A DNA stretch of 5,414 nt from Clostridia bacterium (GTDB lineage: Bacteria; Bacillota; Clostridia; Oscillospirales; CAG-272). The translations under genes and the position numbers were made by a program. Every line of letters begins with the position of its first letter. The stretch's first letter is position 1. A model generated the notes under the pieces. It was not told the DNA's origin. It made no database searches and saw only the letters and a program-made list of their open reading frames with translations. Location: assembly GCA_017612655.1 (NCBI GenBank), contig JAGAFM010000036.1, forward strand, positions 1-5,414, in the 5' to 3' direction. Of the stretch, positions 1-5,414 are shown piece after piece.

Positions 1-2
1 GC

Positions 3-1100
3 AAAGAGAACCGAAATCAGCCCATTGTCCAGATGGGGTTATTTCTAGATGATTCCGGTCTTCCCATTTCTTATGAGATCTTTCCGGGAAACACCTTGGA
101 TCACCTCACGGTCAGAGACTCTCTGGCAAGCACAGTAGACAATATGAATTTTGGCAGGTTCATTTTTGTCGGAGACAGAGGAATGTGCTCCTACACAAAT
201 CTGGCACATATTCTTCAACAGGGCAACGGGTACGTGATCAGCAAAAGCATTGCGAAAAGCAAAGAAGCAGAAAAGCGCTGGATCTTCGATGATTCCGACT
301 ATACCGTTGAAAGTCCCAATTTCAAGTACAAGTCCAGAATCGTAACCCGTCAGATCCTGGATGAGAACAGGAAACCGCATACGGTTTCCGAAAAAATAGT
401 GGTTTATTGGGACCGGAAATTCTTTGATCGCCAGATTCAGGAGAACAAGTCTTTTCTTGATTTCCTTGATAAGCTGATACAATCTCCGAATTCCTTCCGT
501 GTCACCGCTTCACAGTCCAAAAGCGTCAGACGATTTCTGAAAAACGAGTTCCTTCATATTGATACCGGCGAGTTTCTTGACGCGGCAAAACTCCGCTCCG
601 TTTTGGATCCTGCCAAAGTTGCTGCATACAAAGAGGAGCTCGGTTATTACCAAATCGTTTCCTCCGAACTGCATCTGAGCGAGAAAGAGATTATTGAGAT
701 TTACCACGGTCTATCTCGCATTGAGGACCAGTTCAAAGTCTTAAAGGGTGACCTTTCTACCAGACCGATTTTCGTGAACACGAAAGAACATATTGATGCA
801 CATCTCGCTATCTGCACGATTGCTTTAATTGTTTTGAGGCTCATTCAACTAAAAGTCGCTGACGAATTCGCAACTCCCACGGATAAACTGTGGTCTTACG
901 GCATTTCTGCAGACAGAATCAGAACCGCACTGAATTCCTGGACCGTTGACTCCTTTCCCGATGGATTCTTTCGCTTTAACAATGTTGATTCTCCTGATCT
1001 GAAACGGATTCTCGACGCTTTTCATATTTGCATTCCCGTTAAACTCTTCAAGGCGAAGGAACTGAAAGCGCTGAAATCTGCTTTTTCGATCTCAAATTAG
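3..1100 (+). CDS. IS1634-type (IS4 superfamily) DDE transposase, 5'-truncated by the window edge
   Basis: This is the C-terminal part of a cut-and-paste DDE transposase. The frame is open from the first complete codon at base 3, ten codons before the ATG at 33. Those codons read KENRNQPIVQ and fit the family core, so the ATG is internal and the gene begins outside the window. Numbering from that Met, the second catalytic Asp is D48 in FVGDRGM (bases 174-176). The last catalytic acid is E231 in GLSRIEDQFKVLKGDLSTRP (bases 723-725), the characteristic block of the IS1634 group. The first catalytic Asp should lie upstream. About 180 residues of variable insertion separate D48 and E231, as is usual here. 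A hydrophobic helix (HLAICTIALIVLRLI) and a basic C-terminus follow. There is no internal stop or frameshift, so it may be intact. Its base composition is clearly lower in GC than the minus-strand operon, consistent with acquisition by transposition. Family assignment rests on recognised motifs, not a search. Confidence 0.93.
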   Translation, partial: KENRNQPIVQMGLFLDDSGLPISYEIFPGNTLDHLTVRDSLASTVDNMNFGRFIFVGDRGMCSYTNLAHILQQGNGYVISKSIAKSKEAEKRWIFDDSDYTVESPNFKYKSRIVTRQILDENRKPHTVSEKIVVYWDRKFFDRQIQENKSFLDFLDKLIQSPNSFRVTASQSKSVRRFLKNEFLHIDTGEFLDAAKLRSVLDPAKVAAYKEELGYYQIVSSELHLSEKEIIEIYHGLSRIEDQFKVLKGDLSTRPIFVNTKEHIDAHLAICTIALIVLRLIQLKVADEFATPTDKLWSYGISADRIRTALNSWTVDSFPDGFFRFNNVDSPDLKRILDAFHICIPVKLFKAKELKALKSAFSISN

Positions 1101-1150
1101 TACATACTCTGGTACATAATTGTCAAACCACTTTTCCTCTCTTAATACCT
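1101..1150. other. probable right-end region of the IS element
   Basis: This AT-rich stretch directly follows the transposase stop codon. It contains GTACATA twice (1100-1106 and 1112-1118, period 12), then AATTGTCAAACCAC. In an IS of this type the right terminal inverted repeat is expected within a short distance of the stop, so the IS boundary probably lies here or just past the hairpin at 1157-1193. The left end is outside the window, so neither the inverted repeat nor the target duplication can be paired. Confidence 0.4.
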
Positions 1151-1151
1151 T

Positions 1152-1205
1152 AAAAAGCCCTTTATGGCGGTGTTTCCTGCCGCTTTGGAGGGCCTTTCTC
1201 TTTTT
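1152..1205. terminator. bidirectional-looking hairpin downstream of the transposase gene
   Basis: GCCCT at 1157-1161 pairs with AGGGC at 1189-1193, and an inner GCGG (1167-1170) pairs with CCGC (1180-1183); an internal loop separates the two short helices. The right side runs into CTTTCTCTTTTT and the left side begins with AAAAA, so both strands have a T-rich tail after the stem. It is a plausible Rho-independent terminator for the transposase. The stem is imperfect, so confidence is moderate. Confidence 0.5.
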
Positions 1206-1237
1206 CCAAGTGGCAAACTCGGGTTCTACCACGATTG

Positions 1238-1263
1238 GGGACATTTGTCAACAGAAATGTCCC
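1238..1263. repeat. 9-bp perfect inverted repeat (GGGACATTT / AAATGTCCC)
   Basis: GGGACATTT at 1238-1246 is exactly complementary to AAATGTCCC at 1255-1263, with an 8-base loop (GTCAACAG). The left arm can equally pair with the second AAATGTCCC copy at 1287-1295, so alternative hairpins are possible. This arm is the only inverted copy at the left edge of the TGTCC array. Confidence 0.75.
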
Positions 1264-1327
1264 TGATAATGTCCAAAATGTCCCTGAAATGTCCCTGATA
1301 ATGTCCTTGATATTGTCCGAAATGTCC
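1254..1327 (+). repeat. array of seven TGTCC boxes with a perfect 21-bp direct repeat
   Basis: TGTCC begins at 1258, 1270, 1279, 1290, 1302, 1314 and 1323, with spacings of 12, 9, 11, 12, 12 and 9 bases (mean near 10.8, about one helical turn). Within the array, 1254-1274 and 1286-1306 are identical over 21 bases, a 32-base period. Typical units are AATGTCCCTGA and ATAATGTCC. Clustered, helically phased short repeats are typical of protein-binding arrays, such as the internal transposase sites near the ends of IS21-family elements. Whether this array is an IS end or an operator cannot be decided from the window. The spacing is far too short for CRISPR. Confidence 0.8.
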
Positions 1328-1347
1328 ATGATACGGTTTTCCCGGTG

Positions 1348-1374
1348 CCGTTCTCCCGAGAACGGGGACAGTCC
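1348..1374. repeat. REP-like palindrome followed by GGACAGTCC
   Basis: CCGTTCTC (1348-1355) and GAGAACGG (1358-1365) form a perfect 8-bp inverted repeat around two bases. GGACAGTCC (1366-1374) follows immediately and is itself a GGAC/GTCC palindrome around one A. The compact hairpin with an adjacent GGGGACAGTCC tag resembles REP-like sequences mobilised by or linked to IS200-type Y1 transposases; this resemblance is from memory and unverified. No Y1 transposase gene is visible here. Confidence 0.6.
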
Positions 1375-1451
1375 TACTGTAAAAAGAACCCGAATCACGG
1401 TGACAGATTCCCTCCCCCTTGAAAAGGATGAAATCAGAGCGATATCACAAA

Positions 1452-1516
1452 CAAAAGACTCGCACCGGCCGGATCCTTCGATTCCCATGCCGGATGCGAG
1501 TCTTTGCTTGTTTTTT
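1452..1516 (-). terminator. strong Rho-independent terminator of the minus-strand operon
   Basis: AAAGACTCGCA (1454-1464) and TGCGAGTCTTT (1495-1505) form a perfect 11-bp stem, with CCGG (1465-1468) and CCGG (1490-1493) able to extend it inside after a single-base bulge. Reading the minus strand, it lies about 60 bases past the stop codon at 1564 and is followed by TTTTGTTTG, as expected for intrinsic termination. On the plus strand the stem is followed by GCTTGTTTTTT, so it could also stop transcription arriving from the IS side. Confidence 0.85.
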
Positions 1517-1563
1517 ATAAACCGCCGTGCTGTTTACGGCATGCACGCTGGTGCGGAAGGTCT

Positions 1564-4500
1564 CTACTGTTTCAGATTGGGATCGGAAACGTTCAGACAG
1601 TCTTTGACCGGGACGGGACGGCTCAGAGCCGCAAACGGCTTCAGCATCTGCTCGCAGAACAGCTCCGCCACCTTCATGAGATTCTCGAGAAGCGGAATCT
1701 CGATGGTGTGCCCGGCCAGTTCCATCCGGATGACCCAGCTGTCTTCCTTGAATCTCACGGACGGATCCAGGCCGCCTATGGGATTGATCGGCGTGCAGGT
1801 GCCCATGGCTTTGTCGTATACCCACGCGCCCGCCAGTCCGAGCGTTTCTGAGACGTACTTGGCCGCCAGCTCCACGGAATCGAATTCGCTGCCGTCCGGC
1901 ACCGACTTCGCCAGATAGTCCATGATTTTCTTCAGGGTGCCCTTGGATTTCGCCGCGTAGTCCTTGAAGGCGTCGCCCACCGCGTTCTTGAAGTAGGTCA
2001 TGGACAGGTCGCCTCCGGCCGCCACAATCGACTTGTAGAGGTCTCCCTGTTCCTCGTCGCCGTAGTAATAGTGCTTCAGGAAGGAGGTGAACAGGAAGCC
2101 CGCCACCGCGTAGCCCAGCTTCTTGGGCGTCGGCGGCTCCTCTCCGGTCAGGACGTTGCCCAGCGTGTTCTCGATGCCTTCCAGAATGGCTTTGTAGAAG
2201 TTCTCGGAACCGTAGTTCACGGGCTCGCCGTCCAGCAGCGCGCCGATGTAGGTTCCGGCGAATTCCGCCCACATGTCCTTCATGGGAGAGGCGAACGCCT
2301 CCACCACCGGTCCGCCGCCGTAGACCTCGACCAGATAGGAGAACGCCTGGTCGCCGATCCATTTGATGACGTTGGCGGCCATCTCCAGCCGGCCGATTTC
2401 CTTGTCCAGCTGCATGTAGTCGCGGTGCTCCTGACGGTAGTACTCCACGGCGTCCTTGAGGATCATGCGGCGCACCATCTGCAGCTCGTTGGCGGATCGG
2501 AGCTTGGGATTGCGCAGCAGGGCCCGGATCATGGGATCGTTCGGCAGACCGAACCGCTCGATGGTCCTTCTGAGTTTCTTGTACTCGTCGTCCCAGGTGT
2601 TCGGAGGCGTCGGGACGTCGCCCTCGATCGCAAGCGGCAGGACGCCCTCGAAGCTTTCACCGCCCGCGCGGGCGCGCAGAAGCATTTCCACGAGATACGG
2701 GCCTTCCGCCATGGGAAGGGTATGCTGCGGCGCGATGGCGCAGAGGGGACTGCCTTTCTCCAGTTCGTAGCGGAAGTTCTCGGAGATGATCGCGCCGTAG
2801 CTTTCGGCGCCGTACAGCTCCGCGACCTCGAGCTCCGCTTCGGAGACGTCTTTCAGCTGACACCGTCCCGTCTTCGGATCCTTCGAGGCGAGGAAGAGGT
2901 CGAAGCTCGTGGGCCGGATGGGCGCGTCCAGACCGCCCGACTCGCTCTCCAGCGTGTTGACCCGCAGCCGGCGGTCTTTGCTCAGTTGCTCGTCCCGGAC
3001 GCCCACGGACAGACCTTCCGGATACAGCTCGGCGTAGATCTCTCCCGAGGCCTCCGAACCGTCTTCGAAGACCGCCCGGACGGACAAATGCTTCTGCGTC
3101 TTTTCGCGGAAACAGTCCGACCCTTCCCGGGCGGCGGTTTTGTTCTTCAGATCCGCGTAGTAGCACCGGTCGCGGTCCGCGGGCCGGAACGTGCACTCGA
3201 TCTCCGGATCGCCCGAGCACTCCAGCTTCTTCGGCTCCTCCGCGGCGTCTTCCAGATAGAAGAGAACCGGATAGGTCGCGCCGTCTCCGAGGATCATATC
3301 GACCCCGGCTTCGGCGTTCAGAGCCCAGGAATCCGCTCCTCTCTCCTCCGGGAAGCGCAGATACGGTTTGCCGCACAGACGGAAGACCACGCTGTTTTGG
3401 AACGTGCCGCCGGCTGTTGCGAGCGTGAAGGTCAGGGTTCCTTTTTCGGGCGCGTCTTCCGGTGCCCGGACGAGCGCTTCCAGATAGCCTCCCGTCATCC
3501 GTGCGGACTCCACTTCCAGACCGGTCCCGGATGCGGTGATGGCCGCCGTCAGATCGTCCCGGGGGCTTTCCGCACCGGAGGCGTCGATCTCCGTCATGCG
3601 GGCCCGGACCGCGACGGTCTTCCCGCCTTTCCGAATGGCGTCCCCGAAGTCCTTGGAGACGTACATTTTGTACCGCTTTTTCTTGTCGTTCTTTCCGCTC
3701 TTCTTTTCAGCACTGCCCGCGACGGCGCCCGCGCCGATGGCGGCGGCCCCGACGGCCGCGGCCGCTCCCGCGATGAGACCGGGAACGGAAACGCCGCTGT
3801 CCTCGCCGGTTTCCCGTTCGGCGTCGCGAATGACGCTTTCGTTTTCGGTTTCCGGTTCAGCGGTGGAGGCGGTTGTTTCCTCTTTTGTTTCCGCAGGATC
3901 CGTCCGGCTGTCGACCGGGTCTTTCCAGGTGACCGTGATAAAGGAGGTGTCCTTTGCGAACGTTTCCGCCAGATCCAGCGCGAGAAACTCTTCATAGCGG
4001 GGACCCTGCTCGCGGTACAGGGCCTCGTACGCCGTTTCCTTGTCCTGCTCGATGCCGGCGTAGAAGGCGGCGGTCTGGTAGTACGTCACGGCGAGAAACG
4101 CGCCGGGCAGTTCGGGCAGGGTGAAATAGTACGTGCACTGCTTGACGTCGCCGTAGTTGCTTTCGAATCCGGTGTAGGGTTCCAGCTCCCCGTGATAAAA
4201 AAAGGTGCCCTCGATCTTCCTGTCGCCTCTGTACATGGCGTGTCCGACCACCAGATACCCGTCGTCCCGTTTCGTCAGGGTCGCCGGGGTTTCCAGTTGG
4301 TTGGTGTATTCGCTGCCGGAAAGCCAGAGGGTGTTGTAAAGTCTGCCGTACCAGTAGCTCTGATCCGACAGTTTCAGATACTCCTCCTCCGCCTTCGCGG
4401 CCATGGTTTCCTCGAGGGTTTTCCCCTCTTGGGCCAGGCAGACCTGGATTTCGTACAGCTTGACCGAAAACCGGCCGGAGACGCGGTTGAAGAACCGGCT

Positions 4501-4869
4501 CCCGTACTCCTCGTACTGGTAGTCTTCGCTGAAGCCGTGCCGTTCCTCAATGGAAAAACGTTCGGAGATTCCTTTTTCCGCGTCGGAGGAAAACCAGTTG
4601 AACAGGGATTCGGGCGCGGCATATTCCAAATATGCCTGCTGACGGTAGACTTCCCGGTTGTTCTCGTCGTACTCGGAGTACGTCAGGGTGGCGTCGAAAG
4701 CCGGTTTTCCTTCGCGGTCCGAACCCACGTTGTAATAGTTGTTGTAATTGTACCGGAGCCGGTATTCCGGGATCTCGTCGACGGGGAAGGGATCCGCGGC
4801 CGAGACCGCGAAGGGCAGCGTCAGGCACAGAAGCAGGATGGCCGCCGGAAAAACGATCCGTTTTTTCAT
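1564..4869 (-). CDS. large secreted/membrane-anchored protein of unknown function (1101 aa)
   Basis: Function is not recognised. The ATG at 4869 is preferred over the in-frame start at 5238. It has an AGGAGG site 7 bases upstream and begins a classic signal peptide (MKKR, hydrophobic 5-20, cleavage near VSAA at 24-25). The stretch between 5238 and 4869 is an Arg/Gly-rich shadow of the upstream gene. Residues 26-315 form a Tyr-rich soluble domain. Residues 318-358 are an acidic Thr/Glu-rich linker. Residues 359-384 are a Gly/Ala-rich membrane helix, followed by the basic patch EKKSGKNDKKKR. Residues 400-500 (with KDFGDAIRKGGKTVAVRARM) and 500-750 look beta-rich, probably Ig-like. Residues 755-1080 are mostly helical, with a hydrophobic stretch at 918-931. 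There is no lipobox, LPXTG or catalytic motif that I can identify. Positive-inside rules predict an outside N-terminus and a roughly 700-residue C-terminus inside. The start overlaps the upstream gene by 4 bases, suggesting translational coupling. The coding call is firm; the domain labels are inference. Confidence 0.9.
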   Translation of the reverse strand: MKKRIVFPAAILLLCLTLPFAVSAADPFPVDEIPEYRLRYNYNNYYNVGSDREGKPAFDATLTYSEYDENNREVYRQQAYLEYAAPESLFNWFSSDAEKGISERFSIEERHGFSEDYQYEEYGSRFFNRVSGRFSVKLYEIQVCLAQEGKTLEETMAAKAEEEYLKLSDQSYWYGRLYNTLWLSGSEYTNQLETPATLTKRDDGYLVVGHAMYRGDRKIEGTFFYHGELEPYTGFESNYGDVKQCTYYFTLPELPGAFLAVTYYQTAAFYAGIEQDKETAYEALYREQGPRYEEFLALDLAETFAKDTSFITVTWKDPVDSRTDPAETKEETTASTAEPETENESVIRDAERETGEDSGVSVPGLIAGAAAAVGAAAIGAGAVAGSAEKKSGKNDKKKRYKMYVSKDFGDAIRKGGKTVAVRARMTEIDASGAESPRDDLTAAITASGTGLEVESARMTGGYLEALVRAPEDAPEKGTLTFTLATAGGTFQNSVVFRLCGKPYLRFPEERGADSWALNAEAGVDMILGDGATYPVLFYLEDAAEEPKKLECSGDPEIECTFRPADRDRCYYADLKNKTAAREGSDCFREKTQKHLSVRAVFEDGSEASGEIYAELYPEGLSVGVRDEQLSKDRRLRVNTLESESGGLDAPIRPTSFDLFLASKDPKTGRCQLKDVSEAELEVAELYGAESYGAIISENFRYELEKGSPLCAIAPQHTLPMAEGPYLVEMLLRARAGGESFEGVLPLAIEGDVPTPPNTWDDEYKKLRRTIERFGLPNDPMIRALLRNPKLRSANELQMVRRMILKDAVEYYRQEHRDYMQLDKEIGRLEMAANVIKWIGDQAFSYLVEVYGGGPVVEAFASPMKDMWAEFAGTYIGALLDGEPVNYGSENFYKAILEGIENTLGNVLTGEEPPTPKKLGYAVAGFLFTSFLKHYYYGDEEQGDLYKSIVAAGGDLSMTYFKNAVGDAFKDYAAKSKGTLKKIMDYLAKSVPDGSEFDSVELAAKYVSETLGLAGAWVYDKAMGTCTPINPIGGLDPSVRFKEDSWVIRMELAGHTIEIPLLENLMKVAELFCEQMLKPFAALSRPVPVKDCLNVSDPNLKQ

Positions 4870-5414
4870 TTTCCTTCCTCCTCCTTTTTTCCGCCCGGGA
4901 CGGCGACGCCGAACCTGGCGAGGATCTTCATGACGATCGAGCCGGCAATGAGCACCGCCCCGGCGATCATGACCGCGACGGGGATTCCGAGCAGGGAGAA
5001 AAGTCCTCCCGCGGCGAAGCCGGCGGCAAGACCCCGGACGAGACCGCCCCCGTCTCCTCTGCCGCCGAGCAGTTTGGAGAAAGAGCCGGTGAGCCGGGTG
5101 AGGAAGCCGCCGTTCAGGGCGCTGCGCGCCGCCAGAAAGGCCGCTGCGATTCTGCCGACGATCGAGAAGCGCTGCAACCCGCCGGACAGGAAGGCCAGCC
5201 CGATCAGCCCGAAGCCCAGCCCCAGGGTCCAGCTCCACAGATCGGAGAGCGAAAAGCCGAAGGCGCCCCTGAGGGTCTCCACGAGGGTATGCTTTTCTCC
5301 TTTTTCCTTCTTTCGGAACAGACCGATCACCCGGTACACGGCGGTGACGAAAACGCCTTTGCCGAGGATGCCGCCTATGGTTTTGACAATGCCTCCGCCG
5401 GTTCCTGCCCCGGC
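4866..5414 (-). CDS. small Gly/Ala-rich multi-pass membrane protein, 5'-truncated by the window edge
   Basis: The family is not recognised. The frame is open from the window edge at 5414 to the TGA at 4866-4868, giving at least 182 residues. A GTG at 5339 is possible, but it has no ribosome binding site, and the 25 codons before it (including GGGIVKTIGGILGKGVF) continue the same hydrophobic, glycine-rich style. The gene therefore probably begins outside the window. Counting from the edge, hydrophobic segments lie at about 8-33, 59-79, 84-100, 124-142 and 143-162. They are separated by short basic loops (RKKEKGEKH, LGGRGDGGG), and the protein ends in a charged tail (KKEEEGK). It is a polytopic inner-membrane protein with no visible catalytic motif. 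Its stop overlaps the start of the next gene (ATGA), so the two are co-translated and likely act together at the membrane. A transporter subunit, assembly factor or membrane anchor are all possible; the sequence does not discriminate. Confidence 0.85.
   Translation of the reverse strand, partial: AGAGTGGGIVKTIGGILGKGVFVTAVYRVIGLFRKKEKGEKHTLVETLRGAFGFSLSDLWSWTLGLGFGLIGLAFLSGGLQRFSIVGRIAAAFLAARSALNGGFLTRLTGSFSKLLGGRGDGGGLVRGLAAGFAAGGLFSLLGIPVAVMIAGAVLIAGSIVMKILARFGVAVPGGKKEEEGK
4877..4885 (-). promoter_or_regulatory. ribosome binding site (AGGAGG) deciding the start at 4869
   Basis: On the minus strand AGGAGGAGG runs from 4885 to 4877, 7 bases before the ATG at 4869. It lies inside the 3' end of the upstream coding sequence, where it encodes part of the Lys/Glu tail. 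Together with the ATGA overlap it supports translational coupling, and it identifies the true start of the large protein. Confidence 0.85.

Noticed and set aside
45..482. Antisense open frame within the transposase gene
   Set aside because: It lies opposite the DDE coding frame, which carries recognisable catalytic motifs; no start signal is visible.
1254..1327. CRISPR array
   Set aside because: Repeat units are spaced 9-12 bases apart with no spacers of CRISPR length, and no cas gene is present.
1307..1335. Sigma-70 promoter (TTGATA then GATACG)
   Set aside because: The -10 match is poor and no gene follows on the + strand; the pattern is explained by the repeat units.
1564..1700. LPXTG-type or other cell-wall sorting signal at the C-terminus of the large protein
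   Set aside because: The C-terminus is polar, with no LPXTG motif, terminal hydrophobic helix or basic tail.
1235..1918. Open frame of 227 codons on the + strand across the repeat array
   Set aside because: It runs through the TGTCC repeats and the terminator and then antisense to the large gene. It has no ribosome binding site, and its product is low-complexity with no recognisable domain.
1445..2362. Open frame of 305 codons on the - strand
   Set aside because: It is a Gly/Arg-rich alternate frame of the large GC-rich gene and crosses the terminator hairpin; a shadow.
4823..4828. Lipoprotein signal at Cys15 of the large protein
   Set aside because: The residues before the Cys are LLL and the next is Leu, which does not fit a lipobox; a later VSAA cleavage site fits signal peptidase I better.

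Overview
The window reads as a piece of a fairly GC-rich Firmicute genome, probably a gut- or rumen-type Clostridia member. The reasons are a strong AGGAGG ribosome binding site, a short Lys-Arg/Leu-rich signal peptide and an IS1634-type transposase. This is inference from style; no taxonomic marker gene is present.

Left part (1-1100, + strand, visibly lower GC): the 3' two thirds of a DDE transposase of the IS4/IS1634 type. It enters from outside the window and ends at 1100. The second catalytic Asp and the final Glu are visible; the first Asp lies upstream.

Middle (1101-1563): a 463-base stretch without a credible gene but dense in structure. In order it holds the probable right end of the IS, a hairpin with T/A-rich flanks, an array of seven TGTCC boxes that includes a perfect 21-bp direct repeat and a 9-bp inverted repeat, a near-perfect palindrome followed by GGACAGTCC, and a strong terminator hairpin serving the minus-strand operon. 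The array and palindrome look like mobile-element ends or REP-like debris.

Right part (1564-5414, - strand, high GC): two genes read right to left and joined by a 4-base ATGA overlap. The upstream one is a small glycine/alanine-rich multi-pass membrane protein, cut by the window edge. The downstream one is a 1101-residue protein of unknown function: signal peptide, soluble N-terminal domain, acidic Thr/Glu-rich linker, one Gly/Ala-rich membrane helix, a basic patch, beta-rich probably Ig-like segments, then a largely helical C-terminal third. The overlap implies coupled translation and probably a joint envelope function. I recognise neither family, so this pair is the main candidate for something undescribed.
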